A stretch of DNA of 64,000 bases, taken from positions 194,457,739 to 194,521,738 of the forward strand of contig JASDDO010000026.1 in the NCBI GenBank assembly GCA_030015575.1, in the 5' to 3' direction. The notes under the pieces were generated by a model. That model worked only from the letters and a program-made list of their open reading frames with translations, searched no databases and had not been told where the DNA came from. Origin of the DNA: Agapanthus africanus (Eukaryota > Streptophyta > Magnoliopsida > Asparagales > Amaryllidaceae). The position numbers were made by a program, and so were the translations under genes. Positions 1-11,838 of the stretch are shown here, piece after piece (within the stretch, counting starts at the first letter, position 1; each line of letters opens with the position of its first letter).

Positions 1-676
1 GGTGATAAGCTGTGCTGAATTTAAGGCGGGTTCCCAAACTCTCCTGTAGACTCTTCCAAAAATGCGACAAGAATCTCGTGTCCCGGTCTGACACAATGCT
101 GACTGGAACACCGTGAAGTCGCACAATCTCCTGCATATATCTTTCTGCCAATGATTCTGTCGATTGTCCCACTCGGAAAGGTAGGAAGTGTGCAGCTTTT
201 GTGAGGCGATCGACGATAACCCAAATAGCGTTATTTCCTCTAGGGCTCCGTGATAAGGCCGTCACAAAATCCATAGTAATGTGCTCCCACTTCCATTCAG
301 GTATCGGCAAAGGTTGTAACAATCCTGCTGTCCTCTGATGTTCCGCCTTCACCTGCTGACATACCAAGCACCTGGATATGAACCTCGCAATTTCCCGCTT
401 CATTCCGTTCCACCAAAAGTGCTGCTTTAGGTCCTGATACATTTTTGTACCTCCTGGATGCACAGAATAAGCTGAACTGTGTGCTTCAGCCAAAACTTCT
501 TCTCGAACATCTCCTTTAGGTACGCAGAGTCTACTACCGAATCTCAGAGAGCCATCTTCATGTATAGTCAAATCCGTTCTCAGTCCAGCTTCCACTTGCT
601 CTCTGAACTTTTGCAATCGGGGATCATCCGCTTGTGCAATCTTGATGCGATCCACCAGGGAAGATTGCACCTGTAG
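1..676 (-). pseudogene. Gypsy integrase, N-terminal and core part (element J)
   Basis: The frame is open from the stop at 677-679 to the window edge. It shows the HHCC zinc-binding domain (two His in AHSSAYSVH, then CLVCQQVK) followed by the DDE core, with the first Asp in the TMDFVTAL context and the second in IVSDRDTRF. The third catalytic residue and the C-terminal domain lie outside the window. The enzyme would insert the element's cDNA into chromatin. It lies in the same frame as the upstream RNase H and was originally part of one polyprotein, now cut off by the TAG at 677-679. Confidence 0.8.
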
Positions 677-1195
677 CTACCAAAGTTGACTGAGTGCGTT
701 TGGCGTAACGACTTCAAGTTCGAGCCTCTGAAAGTCCTCAATAATGCTTCTCTGATCGGTCAACATTATAACCGCTGGCTTGCGACTAAGCGCATCTGGT
801 ACAACATTGACCTTTCCCGGGTGATACAGAAGGTCCAAGTCATAATCTGCCATCAGCTCCAGCCATCGGCGCTGCCTCATGTTCAGTTCCTTCTGAGTGA
901 ATACATATTTCAAACTTTTATGATCCGTGTATACCTCCACTTTCTCACCCAAGAGATAGTGCCTCCAAATCTTCAATGCAAAAACTACCGCAGCTAACTC
1001 CAAGTCGTGCGTAGGGTAGTTCTTCTCGTGGTTTCTCAGTTGTCGAGAGGCGTAAGCAACCACTCGGCCGTGCTGCATTAGGACACAACCTAAACCCTTC
1101 CCTGAGGCATCACTGTGTATCACTAAACCACCGGAATCATCTGGTACTGTGAGAATAGGCGCCGTGGTTAACTTCTGCTTTAGTGTGTCGAATGC
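677..1195 (-). pseudogene. Gypsy RNase H segment (element J)
   Basis: This is the RNase H domain of the J polyprotein, which degrades the RNA strand of RNA:DNA hybrids. The acidic residues are seen in IHSDASG, in DLELAAV and in YTDHKSL, with the [20 protein letters not shown] block that follows in gypsy elements. It is in frame with the RT segment but separated from it by a TAG at 1196-1198 where relatives have Gln, and it ends at another TAG at 677-679. Element F has a TAG at the equivalent second position. Confidence 0.8.
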
Positions 1196-2866
1196 CTAAG
1201 TGCACTCCTCTGTCCATGTAAACGGCATGTCCTTCCATGTCAGCCTCGTCAATGGTTCCGCGATTCTTGAGAAATCTTGGATGAATCTCCGATAATAACC
1301 TGCCAATCCCAGAAAACTCCTGATCTCTGCTACTGACTTCGGCGTTGGCCAATCTCTGACAGATTCTATCTTCGCCGGGTCCACCGAGATGCCTTCGCCC
1401 GAAACTATATGTCCCAAAAACTGCACCTTGTTGAGCCAGAATTCACACTTGCTCAGCTTCGCATATAGCTTCTCTTCCCGAAGAATTTGTAGTACCGTGC
1501 GCAGATGTTCAGTGTGCTCTTCCCGGGTCTTCGAGTAGACGAGTATGTCATCGATAAACACAACGACAAACGTGTCCAAGTATTTTGCGAACACTCTGTT
1601 CATCAGGTCCATGAATATTGCTGGGGCATTGGTAACACCGAACGGCATCACAAGGAACTCGTAATGTCCGTATCGGGTCCTAAAAGCCGTCTTGCATACA
1701 TCCTCGGCTGCTACTCTGATTTGATGATATCCAGAACGGAGGTCCAACTTCGAGAATACCTTGGCTCCACTTAGCTGATCAAATAGGTCGTCAATGCGCG
1801 GTATTGGGTACTTGTTCTTTACTGTGACCTTGTTCAGCTCTCGATAATCTATACACATTCGCAGCGATCCATCCTTCTTCTTTACTAACAGGACTGGTGC
1901 ACCCCACGGTGAAGTGCTTGGCCGAATAAATCCCTTCTCCAATAATTCTTCAACCTGGTTCTTCAATTCCGCCAACTCAACTGGTGCCAACTCAACTGGT
2001 GCCATCCTGTATGGGGCTCTGGATACTGGGGCTGTACCTGGAATCAAATCGATTGAGAACTCCAAAATTCGAGGAGGTGGTAGACCTGGTAGATCTTCGG
2101 GAAATACGTCTAGAAAGTCCCGAACAATTTCTGGGGGTAGGCTCTTATCAATCTCCATAGCTGTCAACTCCTTGGGCTTTGCTCTGTACTTAGCTGGCTC
2201 CAAAGATTCACTTTCGCCCTCGAAAATAAACTCCGGGTGATTAGGGATGCGGAAGATCACTTTCCTTACCCTACAGTCGATAACTGCATAGAAAGTGCTC
2301 ATCCAATCCATCCCGAGAATTGCGTCGTAACTGCCTGTCCCGATCAAAAGGAAATTCGCATAGAATTCCCTGCCACACACTACGACTGGGCATAATCTAC
2401 ATTTTCGACTAGATATAATAATGCCATTACCCGTATGAATTTCCCATCCCTTGGTTAGTGGTTCATGTGGTATTGAGTATGTATTAATGAAGTGCTCAGA
2501 CAAGAAACAATGCGATGCTCCCGAATCAAATAGTACTCTAGCTGGCAAGGAATGTACGAGTAGAGTACCTGTAACCACATCTCCTGACGCTTCTGCCTGC
2601 TCGGCGGTCAAGGTGAAAGCCCGTCCCTGACCGCGACTTGTAAATGGTTGCTTCTGCTCCTGTGGCCTCTGCTGTGGCGGTCCAGAACCTCCCTGTATTT
2701 CTGCTCGCTCAGGGCAACTGTTAATCCTGTGCTGACTGGAACCGCAAATTAGGCACTGTCCCTTGGCACGGCGACAGTCCTTCTGGGTATGTCCTCCTCT
2801 ACCGCAATAGCCGCAAGTTACGCCCTGTCTCTGGGGGCGATGCTGTGGTACGAACGGGCGCTTCAT
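1196..2866 (-). pseudogene. Gypsy nucleocapsid knuckles, protease and reverse transcriptase (element J)
   Basis: The 556-residue open frame starts at an ATG overlapping the gag stop. It carries two CX2CX4HX4C zinc knuckles (residues about 18-31 and 38-51), an aspartic protease site DSG at about residue 114, and a full RT domain with the [10 protein letters not shown] block and catalytic FIDD around residue 440. A 15-nt tandem duplication near 1970-2000 adds a repeated APVEL unit just before the RT. The frame ends at a TAG that replaces a Gln codon, so RNase H and integrase are cut off. In an intact relative all of this is one gag-pol polyprotein cleaved by its own protease. Confidence 0.85.
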
Positions 2867-3669
2867 TTGTGTCGTTCCTGCTCTGTGAACCGGTATGGCT
2901 CCTCGAGAAGGCGCGTGGGTACGTGCTGGAACGACTGGCTCCTGAACTTGTTAATCAATTGCTCCTGAACTCTCGCCGTGTTGAGTACCTGTGCGAAGGT
3001 CTGTAAATCTAACGATGCAATCAACTGCTGCAACTCGAAATCTAACCCCTGAAGAAAGCGTCTGGCCCTGGTGGCCTCTGATTTGACCATGTATGGAGCA
3101 AAGCGGCTCAGACGATTGAACTCTGCCGCATATACGTCCACTGGGCGTCCATTCTGCTTTAAAAGAATAAACTTTTCCTCCATTTCTGCCTTGGCTGTGG
3201 GAGGAAAATAATGATCTAGGAAGCACTCCTTAAACTTGCTCCATTCAATCGGCTCATCGAGTCTGCTTTCTTCCATCGACCACCATGTACGGGCTTTGTC
3301 TTCTAATTGAATCTTTATCATGTCCACTCTGTCTTCCTCTGGAACCCTGGCGGCTGTCAATAAATTTTCCATGTTCACCAGCCATTGTTCTGCCTCAAGG
3401 GGTTCAGCTAGCCCTATGAGTGCAGCTGGGTGTAACCGTCGGAAGTCTGATACGGTACCAGCCCTAGCCTGATAAGCTGGTGGAGTAGCGCTCTCGGGGG
3501 CGGTAATAAGTGCGGAGGGTCCTCCTGCGGCGGTAATCGCCCTGAGTCCCTCAGTGAGTAAATCTGTCTTTCTCACCTGAGCTTCCACGAGAGTGGTTAG
3601 TGCACTAAGTATTCTTTCCGTGCGGTCCTGAGAGCCGGAGTCCGAGGAGGGGTCGTTCGGGGACGTCAT
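2863..3669 (-). CDS. Gypsy Gag capsid protein (element J)
   Basis: This 268-residue frame begins with ATG at 3669 and carries a retrotransposon gag domain around residues 90-220 ([48 protein letters not shown]). It would form the capsid-like particle. The zinc knuckles that normally end Gag are not in this frame. They open the next one, which overlaps by four bases (ATGA). The overlap may be a simple one-base indel or a real coupling device. Only about 115 nt separate the ATG from the PBS. The frame is intact, but the element is not. Confidence 0.8.
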   Translation of the reverse strand: MTSPNDPSSDSGSQDRTERILSALTTLVEAQVRKTDLLTEGLRAITAAGGPSALITAPESATPPAYQARAGTVSDFRRLHPAALIGLAEPLEAEQWLVNMENLLTAARVPEEDRVDMIKIQLEDKARTWWSMEESRLDEPIEWSKFKECFLDHYFPPTAKAEMEEKFILLKQNGRPVDVYAAEFNRLSRFAPYMVKSEATRARRFLQGLDFELQQLIASLDLQTFAQVLNTARVQEQLINKFRSQSFQHVPTRLLEEPYRFTEQERHK

Positions 3670-3782
3670 ATCACTGGAAGATTCAAAAGGATAGGATCAG
3701 ATTCAAGGATGAAAATCAAGAGTAGTGAAACAAGAATAACGTAATACAGTATAGTTAATGTTATTCCTTGATACTAAACACA

Positions 3783-3796
3783 GGCTCTGATACCAA
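3783..3796 (-). other. Primer-binding site (element J)
   Basis: On the minus strand it reads TTGGTATCAGAGCC, complementary to the 3' end of initiator tRNA-Met, and lies 8 nt inside the LTR end at 3805. This marks the start of minus-strand DNA synthesis and fixes the element's direction. Confidence 0.9.
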
Positions 3797-3804
3797 CTAA
3801 ACCA

Positions 3805-6800
3805 TGTCACGCCCCGCTTCCCAAAATACGGAAAATGAGATATGACTAGGCCAGCCATGCTCCTACGGTCGAGGAATCATCCCGCCGTAGTCACACTTCG
3901 GCTTCTAGCACTACATGGTAATCAGTAAATAAAGCACAGTATTCGAGGAATCACATCACTAATTCATTACATTAAAATTTCATTGTTCACCAATTACAGA
4001 TAATAAGAACAATTACTAACCAAGTTCAATCTCACGATCACTCTAAGGAAAGCAGTAAAGATAAGGAGTACACCAGACTATATCTCTGTGAACTCGAATG
4101 GTTGATCCGTCTCCTGTGCTGGTCCTCCCGCGGAATCTGAGCATGCATACTCAGGTCGTCAGAGCGACACAATAACAATATTATTATAATAAGATGAAAC
4201 AGGTAAATGAGGTAATACTGATGTAGGAACAATACAAGTAATCACTATATCACTATATGATGCAGAATATGTTATGTGTCCCTATCGGTCTCTAGGTCAT
4301 GTTTGAAATCACATAGTGGAAGGAGGATCATGTTTAACAGGAGTCTCGTACATACCCGAGACCACGGCCTACATGCCCGGGACATAACCCTGTCAGCCGG
4401 ATCGCAAGATCCTACCCTACACGTATCAGTATCACGGTTCGAATGATCATCCTCTAAACACGGTCCCGCTAAATACGATACTCTTTCCACTTTGATTTCC
4501 CCTTTTTCCCCAGGTTTACACTATTTATGATCTTGATTTAGTCGTGTACAAGTATACCAATGACACGATTTTATCACTGTTCACTGTATCAATCACTGTC
4601 ACGAATATTCACTTTCCATTGGTGTACTCGTCACTCCTAAACCAACATCTATCATGCACGATAATGCAATGTCCACACGCACTAACACTGAGTATATGAC
4701 AAGGGTATGATATATGTAATGAATGCTACCAATAAACTATGTATGTTATGAACCAACATGCATGTCTTTGACTAAAATAAATTGTATAAATTAATATATT
4801 AAGAATTCAGCAAAATGATACAAGTAGGATAAATAGAACACTTAGTCATCAATTCATCAAAATTTGTTTCAGTTCAATCGGAATTCCGGTTTTCAAGATA
4901 TAGCTGTTTCATTTTAAGTGCTCGCGGCTGGAAATTCAGTTTCAGAACTGAACGTCCGTTTCGCGACACGAATTGCACCCAGTTGGGCTCAGAATTTAGC
5001 GATGTCACAGTTAAATGAAATTTAGGGTTTTCGATAAAGTATTCAACGCAATAGACAGATCCTCAATCGCATCTGTACGTTGAAAGTTATACACAGTTTA
5101 ACCTCAGGGTGTCATTTCAGAATCTGTTCTGGACAGTTATACGTTCTGCCCTTTTAAATACAGTTTAAAATAGCAAACAGCGATGAATCGGAGTGTAACC
5201 ACTTGTTTTGGTTAGCCAACAGAATTATATTTAATCTACGGTAAAGTTCCGTAACATACTACTTCAGTAAACACAGTGACACAGGTCTTGGGACAGAACA
5301 TAATAATCAGAAACGCTCTGGACTGCAGTCCAGGGTCGCATTCCGATCCAAATATCATCACGGTTTCAGAACAGAAATCATTGAAATTCTACATAGGGTT
5401 AAAGTTCGTCGAGTCGGCTTCGATTTAAGCCCTCGAACTCAGCATTCCAGTTTGAGTATAATTTATGGTGATTTTATTCGTTTTCAGGTACGAGAAAATT
5501 CTGGTTTTAACGGCATATTTGGGGGTATTAATTTTTGTCACTAACAATCGTATTTTCCGGCGAGATTCACACACGATATTCATCATTATAAGGGCCAACA
5601 TAAAGTATCGGTTTCCGTCAAATTGAACAATTATTTCCATTGGGATCTAGTATCGAACACTTAGGTCATTATATATATCGGTAATCGTAAATTTAATAAC
5701 TAGGTGATTTAGGTTTGTAACACAACTAAATTAGCATGAAGCAAGTAAATACTTGCTTGGAAAACGTCTCGGGGTCGCACGGCAGCAACGATGTTGCGAA
5801 CGAGCGTTGTACGCCGCGGAACAAGTTCGCGCGTGCTTGGCTCGAGACACGGGTTTGACGTCGGAGTTTACCGGAGTCGTCCTGTGCGCGCTGGAAGCTT
5901 AGGGGGTTCTCTGTGGTTCGCCTGAGAAGTGTTGGGGTTGCCGACGGTCGACGGCGTCGCTCCGGCGATGGGCCGCAGTGCAATTCACAATGAGGGAAAA
6001 ATGTTTGCAAATTGGGTTTTGGAAAGAGAAGGGGAGCAGTGGGGTCGGGTTTGGAGTGGTGAGGATGGTGCTGAGGATGTAGAGGATCGCGGGGTGGTTC
6101 AGGTCAGAGGGGCTCGCCGGCGTTGAGTGCCAGGGATGGCCGTGGTTGGGTGCAAATTGGGTTTGGGTGTGCAGGGAATATTTGGCTGGGGCTCGGGTTG
6201 ATGAAGGGTGAAGTCGTGGAGGGAGAAGGTTGGTGGAGGAGTGATCGAGGGTTGCCGAGGGGTGGTCGTCGGAGTCGAGGGGAGTTAAGAGGTGTAGTGG
6301 TTACTCGAGTTTGGGGGGGCTCGGTGAATGTAGAGAGAGATGAGGAGTGAGTTGGAGACGAGGGGTTGAGGAAGGGAACGAGGTTGAAATCGTGGGCGTA
6401 ACGGCGCGTCAACGGAGGCGTGGGCGTGGACGTGAAACGCGGCGGAGATATGGGATCGCGCGCGTGAACAGTGCACATTACCGTTAGGGATTTAAAGGAG
6501 GAGATGAACAGTGGCGTGTAGCGGGTCGGGTCGGGTACGAGGAGGCGGGCTGGAGGGAGTAGGCCGGGCTGGGTTTTTTTAAAGAATTCCTTTATTTTAA
6601 ATCTTGTGTGCTGAGGATGAACCGGGCCGGGGTTTTAATTAAATTCCCAAAATAATTTGATGGGCTGAGGGAATTCAAAGGGAACGGGCCGGGGATTTAT
6701 AAGGGATTTATAAAAGAATAATGTGTGGGCTGAGGGATTGTGATAAAGGGTTTGGGGGAATTTATTGGTTAAAAGAAAATTTGGGTTAAATTAAATTGGT

Positions 6801-6961
6801 TTTATTTGCTTTAGTTTTAAATCTTGGGTTTTAACTTTTAGGATTTGGAAAAATATAAATATTGGGCTTAAACAACCGATTCAGAATATGAAGGAAAAGG
6901 AAGGAAACCACTGGAAATCAGAGAATAGGAAACTTTTATTAGAATGGAAACGGGGATTTAC
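3805..6961 (-). repeat. 5' LTR of element J
   Basis: The left end is clear: TGTCACGCCCCGC at 3805, the reverse complement of the GGGGCGTGACA terminus also seen in element F. The right end is less sure. TTTACA at 6956-6961 would give TG...CA ends and a 3157-bp LTR, close to F's 3.28 kb. The section 5726-6480 is strongly purine-biased on the plus strand, that is CT-rich in the sense direction, as in F's LTR. On the minus strand TATAAAT motifs near 6690-6715 are candidate core promoter sites. I see no gene. Open frames here are low-complexity. Bases 6962-7048 are unassigned. Confidence 0.65.
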
Positions 6962-7048
6962 AGTAGTGAAAACAAAATTATAGAAAGATTACAATTGTAG
7001 AACAAAAGGTAAAAAGATATAGACTGTTTTTTGCAGGTATACAGACAT

Positions 7049-8903
7049 TGCGGACCCCAAAAATCTTCACCTGTTTTTAATTTTGATGATTAATAAATCT
7101 ATAATTGTGTTCACTTTACAAATTGTGATAATATTTTTAGCTCGTATTATTAATAACGTATATTTATAAGCTAATCCTATATTGTGTACAAGTGTAAATT
7201 TATACATTCAGATATGCACAATATACAATAAGAGATGGCAAAGATGGCAACTCCACAAGCTTGAATATGCTACAAACACTTCGTATCAAATGCAAAAAGA
7301 AACATGAAGAATTCAAGACTCAAGATTTAAAGTGCTTGTAATTTTGGTTAAGCTTTAAGTGGGGAATATGTATAACTTGTAAAGCTATTTTGATTTTGCA
7401 AATATATAAGTTAAGGGACTAATATGCAAAATATCTTTCTAAAATAACATGATACTTTATTTTTAGAACAAACGAGTTTTAACTTATAGTTTCTATAATT
7501 ATGTTTGAAAATAAAACACTTTGTTGTATTCTACTAAGTATTTTCTAAAGTAAAATTCTCATGCATAAAGTAATTTTAGATGATATGTTTTACAAGATTA
7601 TTTCTAAGTTTTTTCTTATTATGTTTGTTGAGTTTTCTGGAAAATATCTCATATAATTTTGTTGATTAATTCAGAGAAAATTTTGATTGAGAGAATTCAA
7701 ATATTCTCCTTATTAAAAGGATATGATTAAATATTTGATTCCATGGTTTTTGTGATGAAAGATTTGTGGGAATGCACAGTTCGAATTACTTTTTAAAATC
7801 CAAATCTCTAATTGAATAATTGATTTAGAATTTTTCAAATATTTTCCTTATTAATATAATGATTGAATATTTGATTTCTTGGATTATGATGGAGAGATTT
7901 ATGTTTTTTTTTTTGGAATTATTTTTATTCAAATCTCTAAGCTGATTTATTCTTAAATTATTTCCTTGTTCTATTTTAATTTTCTGAGAAAATCAAGATT
8001 GCTAAAATATGTCGTTATTGCGCTGATATATTTCGAGCGGACAGCTGCCAGTCAACCGGTTACTCGACCGCCTGCACACTCTGTTTTTATTTGAATATTC
8101 AGAGACGACTGAACAGTCGACCGGTTTATTTGAGCGGTCGGCTGCTTTTGCAATCAATCGACCGGTCCACTCAACCGCGCGAAGTATGGATGAATTTTTA
8201 TGCAGTTTTTCTTTGAGCTATTCGCTAAAATAAATTTTCATATACTTTCAAATTTAAATTACAACGACTAATTTTCTTTTAATATAGAAATTTGATTTAT
8301 TCTAGCACGAAAGATATCATATTCTTCATTATAAAATGAGAAGAGTTTTTCATGGTTGATTATCAACTCTCTCACTAAGCTTCTCATTTGAAAACTCTTT
8401 CATTCTGTTTCTCAAATATTAACGCTTAAATCAAAACCCTTAACTTGAAGTATTTGCTCAATCAAGAAGTTCTAGTGTGCGGTCCATCTCTCTCTTTTGT
8501 ACTTGTTTGGTGGTAAATTCAACATCTACTTGTGAGGTTGGGGTCTGAGCTTGAATCTCGGGTACAAACATTCAAGGAGAATCAGAGACCATTTGTACTA
8601 TGTCCAAGTGTGATCTCTACCCGCATAAAGTGATCGGTTTTAGTAAAGAAAATCTTCACGGCGGTGAGATAGTCGTGGGAGACAGGACTACGCAAAGTTG
8701 CTGTACCTAGATAAATTTTTTGTGTTTGTCTCTTGATAACATGCATTTCTTTTTATTAGCTCTGTGATAATTTCATTTATTTTTTTCTGTGATTGAAATA
8801 TTATTTAGTGTAAACAAATTTTTGCTAGAACGGCTAGTGTAAGGTTTTAAAATTTTAATTTATCGCCTTCATCCTATTCATCCTCCCTTTAGGGCGATTT
8901 TCA
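7049..8903 (+). repeat. 5' LTR of element I
   Basis: It starts TGCGGACCCC (the partner LTR starts TGTTGATCCC) and ends GATTTTCA directly before the PBS. It is AT-rich. A cluster of ACCGGT/TCGACC palindromes lies at 8051-8170 and a TATA box at 8330. The end of the LTR (8460-8900) is the U5-like part. Confidence 0.88.
8051..8340 (+). promoter_or_regulatory. LTR promoter module: palindrome cluster plus TATA box
   Basis: CpG-containing motifs built on ACCGGT and TCGACC recur at 8051-8060, 8115-8126 and 8156-8167. A TATAAAATGAG box follows at 8330-8340. The same arrangement is kept in the 3' LTR (palindromes from 16341, TATA at 16619-16629). Palindrome clusters upstream of the TATA box are known in Sirevirus LTRs. 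The promoter role here is inferred. Confidence 0.6.
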
Positions 8904-8905
8904 AT

Positions 8906-8920
8906 TGGTATCAGAATAAG
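8906..8920 (+). other. Primer-binding site (element I)
   Basis: TGGTATCAGAATAAG follows the 5' LTR after two bases. The first ten bases match the initiator tRNA-Met-type PBS and the rest has drifted. Confidence 0.8.
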
Positions 8921-8962
8921 GGCTCCTTATTATTAAAACTTAACCATTTTTGAGTAGATCAC

Positions 8963-10290
8963 ATGCCAACTCACACTTCACTTGAGACCTTTATCAAGAA
9001 GGGTATCTCATACATACGGGCTTCTTATTTTGATAGGAATGAATATCATGTATGGAAGGTAAGGATGTCAATCTACCTTAGAGCACAAGGTCATGTAGTT
9101 TGGGATATGGTTCAACATAATATATTAAACCTGCCGAAGAGGACCAAACTAAATGGGCTGCCAATGAACTTAAGTCTCTAGATTTAAATGCAAAGGCTAT
9201 GAATTTAATCTTGAATGCTTTATCTACTACTGGATTAAATCGTGTTCTCATTTGTACTACTGCATATGATATTTGGTATACTTTTAAGCTAACCCATGAA
9301 GGTAATTTAGAAGTAAAGGAGGCTAAGCTAGATCTTTGGTCCACTAAGTATGAGGGCTTTAGAATGCTTCCAAATAAGCCTATCGATGATATATTTACTC
9401 GTTTTTCTACTATCATAAATAATCTTGCTTGTTTAGAAAGGTTCTTTCTGATGCAGAAAAGATACGAAAACTTTTCAGATCCTTGTAAAAGAATTGGGAA
9501 GTTAAAGCGACAACTCTCAAGGATATCTATCAAGTGAGCAAGATGCCTTATAATGAGCTTCAACAAAAACTAAAAATCTACGAGATGGAACTCAAATCCT
9601 ACGAAGAAGAAGAAGCAAAGTAAGCACCAAAAAAATCCATTGCTCTGTAAGTAATGGACAAATCAAATGAAAAAGAAGAAGGGAGTTACTCGGAGGAAGA
9701 AATGGCATTTATTACTAAAGGACTGTGAATGATGTTTCAATGGAGGAAAAACAACTGCAACAAAAGTGAGATATACAATAACAAAGGTAAAACTGACCTA
9801 CCAACCTGTTATAAATGCAAAAATCCTGGACATATGAAAAACGAGTGTCCATTGATGGCAAAAGAAAAGTACACCAAGAATTTGAAAAAAAATGCACTCA
9901 AGTCTAGCACTTGGTCAGATTCAGATGTAAGTGAAAGCGAGTTAGAACGTGACACGGCCAACATGTGTTTTATGGAAAAAGAGGTAGAACGTGAATTCTC
10001 TTACGATGACTTACAAGAAATTATCTCTGAATATAATGAAGCCTTTAGTAGATTTATGGAAAAATATATTAAAAAAAAGAAAAGGACATTAAAAATTGTT
10101 TCTGAGAAAAATATATAGTTGATAAAAGATCTAATGACTTCCCTCATATTGCTCCGTATTCTCTTATGCATACTCATCACAAACACAATCCTAGACTAAT
10201 GTAGAAAACTCAAATGCATAAAACACATTTAACTCCTACCATATGTAATTATTGTAATAAGTATGGGCACATTTCTCACAATTGTAATGC
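8963..10290 (+). pseudogene. Gag of Sirevirus-like element I, with two zinc knuckles
   Basis: It starts at ATG 8963. Copia gag blocks are visible in successive frames: YHVWKVRMSIYLRAQG, AKAMNLILNALS, VCTT/AYDIW with THEGN, and IDDIFTRFSTIINNL. Frames change near 9180 and 9540, so no single frame survives. Two CX2CX4HX4C zinc knuckles follow, CYKCKNPGHMKNEC at about 9807-9850 and CNYCNKYGHISHNC at about 10240-10281, separated by an acidic and lysine-rich linker. Two spaced knuckles are typical of the SIRE lineage. Gag would form the particle and bind the genomic RNA. This copy is dead. Confidence 0.8.
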
Positions 10291-11838
10291 TAGAAAAAAA
10301 TACTTATTATCATCCTCTTTCGAAAGTTAACTTTGCAGGACCCAAAAAGATTTGGATACCAAAAACCGTTATTATTTCTTGTCTACATGAACACATCAAG
10401 GAAAGACATGAAGAACGGTGGTACCTTGATAGCGATTTCTCAAAACATATGACTAGAAACATTTAGCTATTTGCAACCCTATCGAGAGAAGATAGCGGTA
10501 CCGTAACTTTTGGAGACGATCGCAAAGGTAAAATTATCGGCAAAGGTACCATCAAATTTGGTAAGACTATCATAGAAAATATTCATATTGTTATCGGCTT
10601 AAAACATAACTTACTTAGTGTTAATCGGCTTTGTAATAAGAGATATAATGTTTCTTTTAGTAAAAATATCTGCAAGATTAACGATAAGGAAAGTGTTCAT
10701 TGTTTATTTTCAGCACATAAATTTAACAATTTTTATATTATTCGGACTAACGAATTTTGTAGTCAAAACCTTAAATGTCTAAATGTTACGGAAGAAGATT
10801 CTTGGCCTTAGCATCGAAGATTAGGACACACTTTCATGGGACATATTTTGGATATATCTGAGAAAGAGCTTGTACGAGGACTTTCTCAAGTCAAATCTTT
10901 TAAGAATAAAGTGTGCCAAACTTGTCAAAAGGGTAAAAGGGTAAAAGGTTTTTTCGAGCCAAAGAATCATGTATCAACCACACATTCTTTGCAGTTGCTA
11001 TATTTAAACCTTTTCGGATCTACTCAAACTGCAAGTTTGAATGGAAAGAAATATGCTTTTGTTATTATAGATGATTATTCCCGGTTTACTTGGATTTATT
11101 TCTTAGCACACAAAAATGAAGCTTTAAATGTTTTTAAAACGTTTTCAAAATGTGTTCAAAATGAAAAGGTTTCTCATATTTAAAATTCGAAGTGATCATG
11201 GTGGTGAGTTTGAAAACAATGAGTTCGAAAATTTTTGTTTATAAAATGGTTTTAAACACAAATTTTCTTGTGCTAGAACTCTGCAACAGAATGATGTTGT
11301 CGAGAGGAAAAATAGATCCATACAGGAAATGGCAAGAACAATGATCAATGAATATTCTTTGCAACATTATTTTTGGGTTGAAGCTGTTAATACTGCTTGT
11401 TATATTATTAATAGAGTTATTATGCGTAAATTTGAAAATAAAACTCCTTATGAATTATATTTTGAGAAAAAACCAACTATTAGATTTTTCAAAGTTTTTG
11501 GTTGTATGTGTTTTATTTTCAATACCAAGGACTCCTTGGGAAAATTTAATGCTAAATATGATGGAATTTTTCTTAGTTACTCTCTTACTAGTGAAGCTTA
11601 TCGTGTCTATAACACGAGAATTTTAGTAGTACAAGAGTCCATACATGTAAAATTTGATGAATCTAACCAATTTTGTGACAAAAGTATTATGAATGAAGAT
11701 ACAAATAACATACAATCAAAAGATATAGATGGCGCAAAGGAGAAAAGCGAGAAAAATGATCAAATTAACCAAGAAAGTGAAGCATTCAAAATTTGCCAAA
11801 AGACTAGAAGTTCGATCCAAATCATCCAAAGAAATTAA
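10291..11838 (+). pseudogene. Copia protease and integrase (element I)
   Basis: The protease site appears as WYLDSDFSKHMT near 10420. The usual D-S/T-G catalytic triplet has become DSD, so activity is not expected. A GAG-pre-integrase segment and the zinc-binding region (CQTCQKGK) follow. In the integrase core the first catalytic Asp is replaced (LNLFG where relatives have DLFG). The second Asp is kept in IRSDHGGEF, and the Glu in VVERKNRS. A one-base insertion near 11180 breaks the frame, and a TAA falls shortly after. The C-terminal part, up to 11838, is open. Confidence 0.8.

Larger units (their letters stand above)
1..6961 (-). mobile_element. Tekay-like Ty3/gypsy chromovirus, 5' portion (element J)
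   Basis: This is the 5' half of an LTR retrotransposon on the minus strand. Reading from right to left it has an LTR, a primer-binding site complementary to initiator tRNA-Met, gag, two zinc knuckles, protease, reverse transcriptase, RNase H and the start of integrase, and it runs off the window at base 1. The order PR-RT-RH-INT defines Ty3/gypsy. Its pol closely resembles element F, which ends in a Tekay-type chromodomain, so the same lineage is inferred. In-frame stops and a gag/pol frame offset make it defective. The 3' end and target duplication are not visible. Confidence 0.85.
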
